The notes under the pieces are model-generated. The model did no database searches, was not told the DNA's origin, and saw only the letters and a program-made list of their open reading frames with translations. 64,000 nt of DNA from DASZRZ01 sp963732925 (GTDB lineage Bacteria; Acidobacteriota; Terriglobia; Terriglobales; Acidobacteriaceae): contig CAVTBJ010000005.1 in the NCBI GenBank assembly GCA_963732925.1, forward strand, positions 124,001-188,000. Reading direction: 5' to 3'. Of this stretch, positions 43,979 to 52,866 are shown piece after piece. Position 1 is the first letter of the stretch, and the number at the start of each line of letters is the position of its first letter. The position numbers and the translations under genes were made by a program.

Positions 43979-44908
43979 ATGCCAGCATTAGGGGAATCGC
44001 GTGCCGCAGGAATGATCCGGCGCAAACTGAACACACGACAGATCAAAAAAGCCTTGGCACGGACGTATCAGGACTTTAACCGCAATGACTACCTGACCCA
44101 CGCTGGAGCGCTGGCCTACTATTTTTTGCTGGCTCTGTTCCCGCTGCTGATTTTTCTGGCCAGCATTCTGGCGTATGTTCCCATTCCCAACCTGTTCGAC
44201 CAGGCGGTGGGAATCATGTCGCGGGTGGTGCCGGCGGACGCCATGGGCGTAGTGCGCGGCGTGCTGGGGGACATTCTCCGGACCAACAAGGGACTGCTCT
44301 CCGCCAGCATCCTGGCGGCCGTGTTCACCTCCTCCGGCGGCTTCAATGCCTTGATCGGCGCGCTGAATATTGCCTACGACGTGAAAGAAGAACGGCCGTT
44401 CTGGAAGCGGCGGCTGCTGGCAATCGGGTTCACCATTCTGGTGGGACTGATGGTCTCGATCGCCCTGATGGCGATGGCCCTGGGTCCTCAGTTCGGAAGC
44501 TGGGTGGCGGCGCACTTGGGGGCGAGCCCGATTTTTGTCATCCTATGGCCCTACCTGCGCTGGGGAGCGGTTGTGGGCTTTACGATTCTTTCGATCGAGC
44601 TGCTCTATTTCCTCGGACCCAATGTGCGGCAGCATTTCCTGGCCCAGATTCCGGGCGCCATCTTTGCCGTGGTCACCTGGGTTGCAGCTTCCTATTGCCT
44701 GGGCTGGTATCTGCGAAGCTTCTCCAACTACAACGCCACGTATGGCGTGCTGGGAGCGGTGATTATCCTCATGCTGTGGCTTTACCTGACCGCCCTGGCT
44801 CTCTTGCTGGGAGCGGAACTGAACGCCGAGCTTCTGCGCAGCAAAGGCGAGCAGCTTCCCAAAAAAGTACACAGCGAGGCTGCCCGGCCAAATCACTCAG
44901 CGGCATAA
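43979..44908 (+). CDS. YihY/virulence factor BrkB family membrane protein
   Basis: This 309-residue protein has six predicted helices and the family blocks FNRNDYLTHAGALAYYFLLALFPLLIFL, a Ser/Gly-rich loop (FTSSGGFNALIGALNIAYDV), WPYLRWGAVVGFTILSIELLYFLGPNV and YNATYGVLGAVIILMLWLYLTALALLLGAELNAE. BrkB/YihY proteins were once called ribonuclease BN; their real role is unresolved and may be transport. GGAGG lies 11 nt before ATG 43979. Confidence 0.93.
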   Translation: MPALGESRAAGMIRRKLNTRQIKKALARTYQDFNRNDYLTHAGALAYYFLLALFPLLIFLASILAYVPIPNLFDQAVGIMSRVVPADAMGVVRGVLGDILRTNKGLLSASILAAVFTSSGGFNALIGALNIAYDVKEERPFWKRRLLAIGFTILVGLMVSIALMAMALGPQFGSWVAAHLGASPIFVILWPYLRWGAVVGFTILSIELLYFLGPNVRQHFLAQIPGAIFAVVTWVAASYCLGWYLRSFSNYNATYGVLGAVIILMLWLYLTALALLLGAELNAELLRSKGEQLPKKVHSEAARPNHSAA

Positions 44909-44916
44909 AGCGGTAC

Positions 44917-46032
44917 TCAGTAGCCGATCTTGAGCATAGCCTGATGCTGCCCGTTCACCGTCCCCTTGGAGAACCACTCCAGGGACGCTTGAAACAGCAG
45001 CAGGTGATTGCGCTCCCACATAGCGTTATGGGAGCTGCAGGCGAGATCGACAAATACCTTGTCGCTGGAACCGAGATCGTTGTAGAACTGGCGTGCCCGC
45101 TCCGGGTGTACCTGCTTGTCGTTGGTTCCGGAGACGACGAGAACCGGAATCTGCATTTTGCTGACCATGCTGCGATTGAATGACCAGGTGGTGTAGTTGG
45201 GAGCTCGGCGAACAGGCGGACTCCAGGTCGCGCCCACCGGGTCGGAAGCCAGCATCTCGGACCACACGGAATCACTGACTGCGGGCTCATATTGATTAGG
45301 GCATGGCGCCTGGCGATCCCAGTTGGTATCGAAGTCGGCCCGGGACTGAATGTTGAAGGCAGTGCCCTCGGGAAGTTGCGCGGGCTCCTGATCGGGCCAG
45401 TCGGGGTTGTAGCCAGGCGCGAGCAGCACCAGGCGGCCTACATTTTCCGGATGCTGCGCGGCGTAGCCGCCGGCGCGCGGCCCGCCCATGGACCATCCTG
45501 CCATGTGCACACGGTTCACCTGACGCAAATTGAAAATGTAATGAACGGCGGCATCAATGTCGTTCCAGTCGGAACCAATGGTGGTCAGCGGATGGGAGTA
45601 CGACGGCGCGCATTCCTTGCGCCCGAGTTCCGCCTGCTGTTCCTGGGAAAGATTGCAGGCATCGTTCATGGCTGCAGGCCGCGTAGAACGGCCGTACCCG
45701 GTCATGTCCACGGAAAAGACATCGTAGCCGGCACGCGCGAGAAATGCCATCCAACTGTAATCCTGGTAGGGCACGTCGAATGCGACTTCCGCAGGGGTGC
45801 CGGCGCCGTGCACAAACAGCACCACGCGCTCGGAGGGCACTCGTCCGCGCAGAACCGTGCCTGCCAGTACCACCTCGCGCACGTACAGCAGGGCTTCCTG
45901 ACCGGCAATCGAGGGCACGGTGGATTTCACCGGAACATAGTGGTCGATGCGCAACAGCTTGCTGCCGTCGTCGGCATACAAAGTTCCGGTCATCCACAGG
46001 CTGAGGCACAGGCAGGCAACTCGGCAAAACAT
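44917..46032 (-). CDS. Secreted alpha/beta hydrolase
   Basis: This 371-residue protein has a signal peptide (MFCRVACLCLSLWMTGTLYA) and an alpha/beta-hydrolase core: oxyanion loop VVLFVHGAGTPAE, nucleophile elbow AGWSMGG (Ser), acid in VSGTNDKQVHPE and the likely catalytic His in CSSHNAMWERNH. It is probably an esterase or peptidase-like hydrolase in the periplasm. ATG 46032 with AGGAGA 8 nt upstream is the start; an in-frame extension to 46212 lacks support. It lies convergent to the BrkB gene, 8 nt apart. Confidence 0.88.
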   Translation of the reverse strand: MFCRVACLCLSLWMTGTLYADDGSKLLRIDHYVPVKSTVPSIAGQEALLYVREVVLAGTVLRGRVPSERVVLFVHGAGTPAEVAFDVPYQDYSWMAFLARAGYDVFSVDMTGYGRSTRPAAMNDACNLSQEQQAELGRKECAPSYSHPLTTIGSDWNDIDAAVHYIFNLRQVNRVHMAGWSMGGPRAGGYAAQHPENVGRLVLLAPGYNPDWPDQEPAQLPEGTAFNIQSRADFDTNWDRQAPCPNQYEPAVSDSVWSEMLASDPVGATWSPPVRRAPNYTTWSFNRSMVSKMQIPVLVVSGTNDKQVHPERARQFYNDLGSSDKVFVDLACSSHNAMWERNHLLLFQASLEWFSKGTVNGQHQAMLKIGY

Positions 46033-46180
46033 GGAGCAATTCTCCTGTGAAAATTCGGGCTGAATTGTATCCCAGCCCCAGAACGCGCAACACTGGTGTG
46101 TCCCGGGGATCCCACACCTGCCCAGCACGGACAGTTCCCGGGCGTGATTTTCAAAGCCCGGAAATCCGGCGACGGCCTTG

Positions 46181-46186
46181 TATACT
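46181..46186 (+). promoter_or_regulatory. Putative -10 (TATACT) of purEK
   Basis: Ends 10 nt before purE ATG 46197; the leader would be at most a few nt long. No Shine-Dalgarno precedes purE. Confidence 0.5.
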
Positions 46187-46196
46187 GACTGTTTCC

Positions 46197-46697
46197 ATGG
46201 AAACCATGCCATCGCAAACGGCTCCCCTGGTGGGAGTCATCATGGGCAGCAAGTCGGACTGGGAAACTCTGCGCCATGCTTCCGAGACTCTCGCCCACTT
46301 CGGAGTCGCGCACGAGTGCCGGGTTGTCTCCGCTCATCGCACCCCGGAGTGGATGGCTGAGTATGCCTCGACGGCGGAGTCGAGGGGCGTGGAAGTGATC
46401 ATTGCGGGCGCAGGCGGCGCCGCGCACCTGCCGGGCATGGTGGCGGCGCATTGCCTGCTTCCCGTACTGGGAGTTCCCGTGGAAAGCCACGCGCTCAAGG
46501 GCCTCGATTCCCTGCTCTCGATTGTGCAGATGCCGGGTGGAGTCCCGGTGGGCACGCTGGCCATCGGCAAAGCCGGAGCCATCAATGCCGCGCTGCTGGC
46601 GATTGCCATCCTGGCGAATCAGCGTCCCGAGTTGCGGCAGAAGCTGCGCCAGTTCCGTGAAGAACAGGCCCGGAAGGTCCGGCAGGAGAACGTATGA
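46197..46697 (+). CDS. purE: N5-carboxyaminoimidazole ribonucleotide mutase
   Basis: This 166-residue class I PurE converts N5-CAIR to CAIR in purine synthesis. The signature VGVIMGSKSDWETLRHASETL holds the phosphate-binding Ser, with VVSAHRTPEWM and GAGGAAHLPGMVAAHCLLPVLGVPV. Its TGA overlaps the purK ATG (46694) by 4 nt, the usual coupling. I start at ATG 46197, next to the -10 box. Confidence 0.96.
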   Translation: METMPSQTAPLVGVIMGSKSDWETLRHASETLAHFGVAHECRVVSAHRTPEWMAEYASTAESRGVEVIIAGAGGAAHLPGMVAAHCLLPVLGVPVESHALKGLDSLLSIVQMPGGVPVGTLAIGKAGAINAALLAIAILANQRPELRQKLRQFREEQARKVRQENV

Positions 46698-47842
46698 AGC
46701 CCATTCTCCCCGGAGCTACGGTGGGCGTGCTCGGGAGCGGGCAACTGGGACGCATGTTCGCCATTGCCGCGCGGCGCATGGGCTACCGCGTGCACACCCT
46801 CTCGCAGGATTCCGACACCCCCACGGGCCAGGTTGCGGACGTGGAGATCGCGGCCTCCTACGATGACCTGGATGCTCTCCGCAGGTTCGCCTCCAATGTC
46901 TCTGTGGTGACATTTGAGTTCGAAAACATACCCGTTTCCAGCATTGAAGCCATCGCCGGCATGGTTCCCGTGCGGCCGGCCGGCTCCGTGCTGAACATTG
47001 CCCAGCAGCGCATCCGGGAAAAAAACTTTCTGCAGAGCGCCGGGCTGCCGGTGGCCGAGTTCCGCGTAGTGAGCTCGCTACAGGAGCTGCAAAACGGTCT
47101 GCGCGAGGTCGGCTGTCCCGCGGTCCTCAAGACGGCCAGTTTTGGCTATGACGGCAAGGGACAGGTGACGGTGAAGTCCCCGCAGGCGGCCGGGGAAACC
47201 TGGAGCGCCATTGGCCGCACCCAGGCCGTGTTGGAAGCGTTTGTCGATTTCGACTGCGAAGTCTCGGTCGTGGCGGCACGCGGAGCAGACGGCAGCTTTG
47301 CCCATTATGGCCTGCTGGAAAACCGGCACCGGAACCACATCCTGGATGTGACCATCGCCCCCGCGCGCGTCTCCCGCCGGATCGCCGCCGATGCGGTGGA
47401 AATGGCGCGCAGCCTGATGGAGAAGCTCGGCGTGGTGGGCGTAATGTGCGTGGAGTTTTTTTTGACCCGCGAGGGACGGCTGCTGGTCAACGAGTTGGCG
47501 CCGCGTCCGCACAATTCCGGACACTTTACGGTGGACGCCTGCGTGACCAGCCAGTTCGAGCAGCAGTTGCGCGCCGTCTGCGGGCTGCCGCTGGGCTCGA
47601 CCGAGCAGCTTCGTCCGGCGGCCATGGCCAACCTGCTGGGCGATTTGTGGAATGGCGGCGAGCCGGACTGGATTTCCGTGTGTGCCCAGCCCAATGTAAA
47701 GCTGCACCTCTATGGCAAGGTGGAAGCCCGCCCGGGGCGCAAGATGGGCCACCTGACGGCCCTGGCCGCGGACGTCGATGCGGCCGTCGAACTGGTGCTG
47801 GAGAGCCGGCGAGCGCTGGCCGGCACGGTAAGAAGCCAATAA
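46694..47842 (+). CDS. purK: N5-carboxyaminoimidazole ribonucleotide synthase
   Basis: This 382-residue ATP-grasp enzyme makes N5-CAIR from AIR, bicarbonate and ATP. It has the N-terminal GVLGSGQLGRMFAIAARRMGY, the ATP-grasp core TASFGYDGKGQ, FVDFDCEVSVVAARG, and the conserved NELAPRPHNSGHFTVDAC loop, ending in the PurK C-terminal beta-sandwich. It is translationally coupled to purE. Confidence 0.96.
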   Translation: MKPILPGATVGVLGSGQLGRMFAIAARRMGYRVHTLSQDSDTPTGQVADVEIAASYDDLDALRRFASNVSVVTFEFENIPVSSIEAIAGMVPVRPAGSVLNIAQQRIREKNFLQSAGLPVAEFRVVSSLQELQNGLREVGCPAVLKTASFGYDGKGQVTVKSPQAAGETWSAIGRTQAVLEAFVDFDCEVSVVAARGADGSFAHYGLLENRHRNHILDVTIAPARVSRRIAADAVEMARSLMEKLGVVGVMCVEFFLTREGRLLVNELAPRPHNSGHFTVDACVTSQFEQQLRAVCGLPLGSTEQLRPAAMANLLGDLWNGGEPDWISVCAQPNVKLHLYGKVEARPGRKMGHLTALAADVDAAVELVLESRRALAGTVRSQ

Positions 47843-47932
47843 GGGTGACCTTCCCTCAAGTCGACCGTGGTGCTGTGCCGGGGGCAAGTTTCCGGAAACT
47901 CATCCTTCTGCCGTTTCCAGCCGGTTTTCGCC

Positions 47933-47938
47933 TACAAT
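47933..47938 (+). promoter_or_regulatory. Putative -10 (TACAAT) of PLD gene
   Basis: Ends 9 nt before GTG 47948. No Shine-Dalgarno lies between them. Confidence 0.5.
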
Positions 47939-47947
47939 TTCCAGCAA

Positions 47948-49417
47948 GTGAAGACCATCTCCCGATCTTCCGCACAACGCGAGCTGGCCCAGGTGTTGAC
48001 CGCGCGGCAACTGGCGGACCAGGCCTTCTCGCGCGCCGCCGGCGCCCGGCTGGTGGAGGGCAACAGCGTTCGCGTCCTCAAGAACGCCCAGGAAAACTAC
48101 CCGGCATGGCTGGATGCGATCCGCTCGGCGCAGCGCTGGGTCCAGTTCGAGAGCTACATCATTTACGACGACGATATCGGCAACCAGTTTGCTGACCTCC
48201 TGATCGAAAAGGCGCGCCAGGGCGTGAGCGTACGCCTGATCTATGACTGGCTGGGGGGACTGGGCAAAACCTCACGGGGATTCTGGCATCGCCTGGCCGA
48301 AGGTGGCGTCGAGGTGCGCTGCTACAACCCGCCGCGCGTGGAGAGTCCCCTGGGATGGATTGGGCGGGATCACCGCAAGATGCTCTCGGTGGACGGCGAT
48401 GTCGGCTTCGTGACGGGGTTGTGCGTAGGGCGCAAGTGGGTGGGATATCCCGAGCGCAACATTGAACCCTGGCGGGACACGGGCGTGGAAGTGCGCGGGC
48501 CGGCAGTGGCCGACATTGAGGCGGCGTTTGCCCAGGTCTGGGCCGCTACCGGGGGCACGGACCTGCCACTCTCGCCGGCTGTCCCGCATCTTTCCCCGCC
48601 GGCGGGAGATACGGCTCTTCGCGTCATCGCCACCGTGCCCAATACGGCCGGCCTGTTTCGCGTGGACCAACTGGTGGCGGCAATGGCGCGCAAGCGCCTG
48701 TGGTTAACGGACGCCTATTACGCGGGCACGGCTCCTTTTGTGCAGGCGCTGCGCGAAGCCGCCAAAGACGATGTCGACGTGCGACTGCTGGTGCCCAACG
48801 GAACGGACATTCCCATCCTGCGGCCGCTGTCGCGGACCGGCTACCGGCCGCTGATGGAGGCCGGCGTGCGCGTGTTTGAGTGGAACGGCCCCATGCTGCA
48901 CGCCAAGACGGCGGTGGCGGACGGACAGTGGTCGCGGGTGGGCTCGACGAATCTGAACATCGCCAGCTGGCTGGGAAATTACGAGCTCGACGTGATGGTG
49001 GAGGACGAGCGCTTTGCCAGCGAGATGGAACAGCTTTACCTGAACGACCTCGACAATGCCACCGAACTGGTCCTGGACGAGCATTCCCGGCTGCGGGCGC
49101 CGCGCGCTCCCCGGCGTCATCTCTCCGCTCCGGGAAGCCGGGGAAGCGCCGGGCGGGCCGCAGCGGGAGCGATTCGCATTGGCAATACCATTGGCGCCGC
49201 CATCAGCAACCGCCGCGTCCTGGAGCCGCTGGAAGGACGCATCATGCTCACCGCCGGCTCCCTGCTGATGGCGCTTGCATTGGTGTTTGCGCTGGCGCCG
49301 CGGGCAACCGCGCTGTTGCTGGCCGCATTTGCGATCTGGTTTGGGCTGGCTTTCCTGTTTCGCGGATTTCGCCTGATCTGGCTCTCCCGCAGGAAACAAG
49401 CGGGCGGCAAGCAGTGA
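47948..49417 (+). CDS. Cardiolipin synthase-like phospholipase D protein
   Basis: About 489 residues with two HKD motifs: HRKMLSVDGDVGFVTG (about residue 141) and HAKTAVADGQWSRVGSTN (about 318). This architecture fits bacterial cardiolipin synthases and related phosphatidyl transferases. Unlike ClsA, the hydrophobic helices are at the C-terminus (about 435-475: LTAGSLLMALALVFALAP and LLLAAFAIWFGLAFLF) rather than the N-terminus, with an Arg/Ala-rich linker before them. I place the start at GTG 47948 on the basis of the -10 box; an upstream frame exists but overlaps that promoter. Confidence 0.85.
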   Translation: MKTISRSSAQRELAQVLTARQLADQAFSRAAGARLVEGNSVRVLKNAQENYPAWLDAIRSAQRWVQFESYIIYDDDIGNQFADLLIEKARQGVSVRLIYDWLGGLGKTSRGFWHRLAEGGVEVRCYNPPRVESPLGWIGRDHRKMLSVDGDVGFVTGLCVGRKWVGYPERNIEPWRDTGVEVRGPAVADIEAAFAQVWAATGGTDLPLSPAVPHLSPPAGDTALRVIATVPNTAGLFRVDQLVAAMARKRLWLTDAYYAGTAPFVQALREAAKDDVDVRLLVPNGTDIPILRPLSRTGYRPLMEAGVRVFEWNGPMLHAKTAVADGQWSRVGSTNLNIASWLGNYELDVMVEDERFASEMEQLYLNDLDNATELVLDEHSRLRAPRAPRRHLSAPGSRGSAGRAAAGAIRIGNTIGAAISNRRVLEPLEGRIMLTAGSLLMALALVFALAPRATALLLAAFAIWFGLAFLFRGFRLIWLSRRKQAGGKQ

Positions 49418-49475
49418 CGGAACAGCCGCGCGCTCTCCAGTCGCAGTTCTATTTTATGGCGGCGTGTTTTCCTAC

Positions 49476-49481
49476 TACACT
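49476..49481 (+). promoter_or_regulatory. Putative -10 (TACACT) of GT4 gene
   Basis: Ends exactly 6 nt before GTG 49488, consistent with a leaderless mRNA. Confidence 0.45.
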
Positions 49482-49487
49482 AGTGGC

Positions 49488-50666
49488 GTGAGGGTGGCAA
49501 TCGATGTCCGGCCGATCGGCGACTTCGGCGTGGGAACTTATATTCGCAATGTGGTTCGCGTGCTGGGCAAGATCGACCGGCAGAACGAGTATTTTCTGAT
49601 CGGCGGACGCGACCGCGTCCGCGAGCTCGGGCGCATGCCCTCGAATTTCCACGTTGTCCCCTTCAGCGCGCAGGAAGATTCCTGGCGCGGCCATTTTGGG
49701 CTGCGTAATGTCCTTAAGCAATACAAATGCGACCTGATTCACGTTCCGCATCTGTTCTGGATTCCCCGTTTTTTGCCCTGTCCATACGTGGTAACGGTGC
49801 ACGATCTGCTGGATTTCATGTACCGCGCGACCACAGGCTCGGCGTTTCGCCGCGCCCTGCATTTGTATTGCACGCGGCACGTTCTGAAGCGCGCCGCCCG
49901 GGTGATGGCGGTCTCCAATTTCACCAAGAAAGATATCCAGCGGCTGTTTGGGGTGGAAGACGAGCGGGTGGAAGTGATCTACAACGCCATTGACGAGCGC
50001 TTTCTGCAGGGCCACACCACAGACACCGAGCGGCAGTTCATTGCCGAGCGCTACCAGGTGAATTATCCCTTCCTGCTCTATGCCGGACGGATCAGTCCGC
50101 ACAAGAACGTGGTGCGCATCATCGAGGCGTTTTCCGCCTTGAAAGCCGAGCTGGACAAGGAAGGCAAGTTCCCCGACCTGCGGCTGATTATTATTGGCGA
50201 CGAAGTCTCGCGCCATCCCGACCTGCGGCGCGCCGTGATCCGCAGCGGACGGCAGAACGAAGTGCGCTTTCTCGGGTTCGTGCCCATTGACGTGCTGCGC
50301 ATCTTCTACGATGCCGCCAAGGTGTTCGTGTTCCCATCGCTCTACGAAGGATTTGGACTCCCGCCGCTGGAAGCCATGTCGCACGGCACGCCGGTGGTGA
50401 CCAGTAACACCTCCTCCCTGCCTGAGGTGGTGGATACCGCCGCCGTGCTGGTGAACCCGGAAAACGTATTTGAGATCATGCGCGCTTTGCACCGCATCCT
50501 GGTGGACCAGCCGCTGCGCGAGCGGCTGAAACAGCGCGGCTATGAGCAGGTGCAGCGCTTTTCCTGGGAGGCTTCCGTCCATCGCATCGTGCAGGTCTAC
50601 TCGGAAGTGGCAGGCGATCATGGCCAGGAGGAAGAACTCGCGCTTCCCACGCAACAGGCGCTCTAG
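49488..50666 (+). CDS. GT4-family glycosyltransferase
   Basis: About 392 residues of GT-B fold. The N-terminal domain begins VRVAIDVRPIGDFGVGTYIRNVV; the C-terminal donor-binding domain has FLLYAGRISPHKN, VRFLGFVP and the EX7E motif within PSLYEGFGLPPLEAMSHGTPVV. It likely transfers a sugar from a nucleotide donor to a lipid- or polysaccharide-linked acceptor in the cytoplasm. No adjacent polysaccharide cluster narrows the substrate. I choose GTG 49488 over ATG 49464 because the -10 box and family similarity place it there. Confidence 0.88.
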   Translation: MRVAIDVRPIGDFGVGTYIRNVVRVLGKIDRQNEYFLIGGRDRVRELGRMPSNFHVVPFSAQEDSWRGHFGLRNVLKQYKCDLIHVPHLFWIPRFLPCPYVVTVHDLLDFMYRATTGSAFRRALHLYCTRHVLKRAARVMAVSNFTKKDIQRLFGVEDERVEVIYNAIDERFLQGHTTDTERQFIAERYQVNYPFLLYAGRISPHKNVVRIIEAFSALKAELDKEGKFPDLRLIIIGDEVSRHPDLRRAVIRSGRQNEVRFLGFVPIDVLRIFYDAAKVFVFPSLYEGFGLPPLEAMSHGTPVVTSNTSSLPEVVDTAAVLVNPENVFEIMRALHRILVDQPLRERLKQRGYEQVQRFSWEASVHRIVQVYSEVAGDHGQEEELALPTQQAL

Positions 50667-50877
50667 CAAGCTTTCGGGGGAGCACTCAGGTACTTACTTT
50701 TACCAGGATCCAGGCAAAGCAGGCGATTGCGGACCTGCAGGCATGCGCTTCACGCCCTTTCTTCGGTCATCCTTCCGAGCATTTTCAGTCGCTTAGCGAT
50801 ATAAGCAACTCAGCACCCGAGAAGCTCCTCTAACTCTCTGACACTTCAGCTCTGGCACTTCAGCTCGGGAGAGTCCG

Positions 50878-52866
50878 GTGAGTCTGGGTTGTTTCAAGAA
50901 GGAAACAGTCTTATCCTCAGCATTTTTCATCCTTCCAATCATTCTTCTGGCAGCCTGCTCAGGTCTGCCTTCGTCCTCAGGCAACGATGGCGGCGGGGGA
51001 AATCCCCCGGACCCGCCCGCTGGGGTTACGCTGCAGAGTGTAACCGTTTCTCCTGCAACCGCGACGGTGGACGTGGGCTCGACCCAGCAGTTCACAGCTT
51101 CCGGAAACTATAGCGACGGGAGCACGAAAGACTTGACGCAGACAGCGGCCTGGACTTCCTCCAACCAGAACATTGCCACCGTTGATGCCAAGGGCGTCAT
51201 GACCGCAGTCGCCGCGGGCTCGTCCACCATCACGGCCACTTCCGATTCGGTGAGCGGATCGGCAAGCGCGACCGTCAACCAGGCGCAGCAGTCTTCCGGA
51301 GTCAACGTTACCACCTGGCACAACGATCAGGCGCGCACGGGCGCCAATACACAAGAAACGATCCTCACTCCGGCAAATGTCAACCAGGACAGCTTCGGCA
51401 AACTGTTTCAGTTCGCCCTTGACGGCAATAGCGACGTGCAGGCGCAGCCACTTTATGTCTCCAACCTCATGGTGAATGGGAAGACCAGAAACGTGCTCTT
51501 TGTGGCCGCCCAGAACGACGTGGTATACGCCTTCGACGCCGACGGCGCTACGCTCGACCCGCTGTGGGAGAGGAGCTTCGTGGATCCGGCCAACGGAATT
51601 ACAGTACCGGTGGCGCCCGGAGACACGGGTGGCTCCAGTTGCTGCCCGGCCAATCCCGGCATCACCGGAACTCCAGTCATCGATGTGAACACCAACACCA
51701 TGTACCTGGTAGCGCGCACAAAGGAAAACGGAACCCAGGTGCAGCGGCTGTACGCGCTGGACATCCAGACGGGGGCAATCAAGAAGAGCACGGCCATCAA
51801 TCCCTCCGTTTCCGGAACGGGTGACAAGAATTTCCTGAGCACGCCCGGGACCAGCGCCACAACCGTAGTCTTTAACAATGCAACCGAGAACCAGCGGCCG
51901 GGACTGGTGCTGGTGAACGGCATGGTCTATGTGATGTATGGGTCGCACAGCGACGCACACCCGTACCACGGCTGGGTGATCGGATACGACGCCAGCTCGC
52001 TTGAGCAGGAAGTGGTATGGAACGCCACTCCCAACGGACAAGCCGGCGGTATCTGGATGAGCGGAGGCTCGCCTGCCGCCGACTCGAACGGAAATCTGTA
52101 TTTCTCCACCGGAAACGGAGACTTTGATCCCAGCGAGGGAAACTACGCCCAGTCCTGGATCAAACTGAGCGGAGACGGACAAGTGCTCAGCTACTTCACT
52201 CCCTATAACTGGGCCGCCCTGAACGGCCCCGACCTCGACGTCGCGGGCGCCGGTCCCTCGCTGATCCTGCCCGACCAGGCTGGAGCCAATCCCCATCTGC
52301 TGGTCAGCGTGGACAAGAACGGCACCATTTATCTGCTCGACCGGGACAATATGGGCGGTCACGATGCTAACGACAACAGCAATGTGGTGCAGACGATTTG
52401 TGATGCCTTCCCCGGGCGAACCGACTGCTCCCAGCTGCGCGAGGAAAAGGACGACCATATTGTCCGCAGCAGTCCAGCCTACTGGAACGGCTACGTTTAC
52501 TTTGGCGGGCAGCAGGACAATGTGAAAGCGTTCCAGTTGGTGAACGGAAAGCTCACCACCAGCCCGGTGTCAAAGAGCCCCACCATCCTGGGATTCCCCG
52601 GCGCGACCCCGTCCGTATCAGCCAACGGAAACAGCAATGGAATCGTGTGGGTAATCGATAACGGAAACAATGGCAGCGCGTGGCACAGCACCCTGCGGGC
52701 GTATGACGCCACCGATCTCTCCAAAGAACTCTATAACAGCAGAATGAACCTGGCACGAGATGATACCGGCACGAACTATGTGCGCTTTACCGTGCCCACG
52801 ATCGCTAACGGCAAAGTGTATGTGATCAGCCAGGGCCGCATCTCGGTTTATGGACTACTCAAGTAG
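50878..52866 (+). CDS. Lipoprotein with BIG2 domain and PQQ-like beta-propeller
   Basis: This 662-residue surface lipoprotein has a lipobox at LLAACSG (Cys27), a Gly/Asp/Pro linker, a bacterial Ig-like domain (about 50-135: VTVSPATATVDVGSTQQFTA, NIATVDAKGVMTAVAAGSSTITAT) and a PQQ-like propeller (about 150-660) with repeated GxYxFDADG-type blades. No catalytic residues are evident; such proteins usually scaffold or bind carbohydrates or partners at the cell surface. Its 3' end overlaps the convergent amidase gene by 12 nt. Confidence 0.88.
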   Translation: MSLGCFKKETVLSSAFFILPIILLAACSGLPSSSGNDGGGGNPPDPPAGVTLQSVTVSPATATVDVGSTQQFTASGNYSDGSTKDLTQTAAWTSSNQNIATVDAKGVMTAVAAGSSTITATSDSVSGSASATVNQAQQSSGVNVTTWHNDQARTGANTQETILTPANVNQDSFGKLFQFALDGNSDVQAQPLYVSNLMVNGKTRNVLFVAAQNDVVYAFDADGATLDPLWERSFVDPANGITVPVAPGDTGGSSCCPANPGITGTPVIDVNTNTMYLVARTKENGTQVQRLYALDIQTGAIKKSTAINPSVSGTGDKNFLSTPGTSATTVVFNNATENQRPGLVLVNGMVYVMYGSHSDAHPYHGWVIGYDASSLEQEVVWNATPNGQAGGIWMSGGSPAADSNGNLYFSTGNGDFDPSEGNYAQSWIKLSGDGQVLSYFTPYNWAALNGPDLDVAGAGPSLILPDQAGANPHLLVSVDKNGTIYLLDRDNMGGHDANDNSNVVQTICDAFPGRTDCSQLREEKDDHIVRSSPAYWNGYVYFGGQQDNVKAFQLVNGKLTTSPVSKSPTILGFPGATPSVSANGNSNGIVWVIDNGNNGSAWHSTLRAYDATDLSKELYNSRMNLARDDTGTNYVRFTVPTIANGKVYVISQGRISVYGLLK

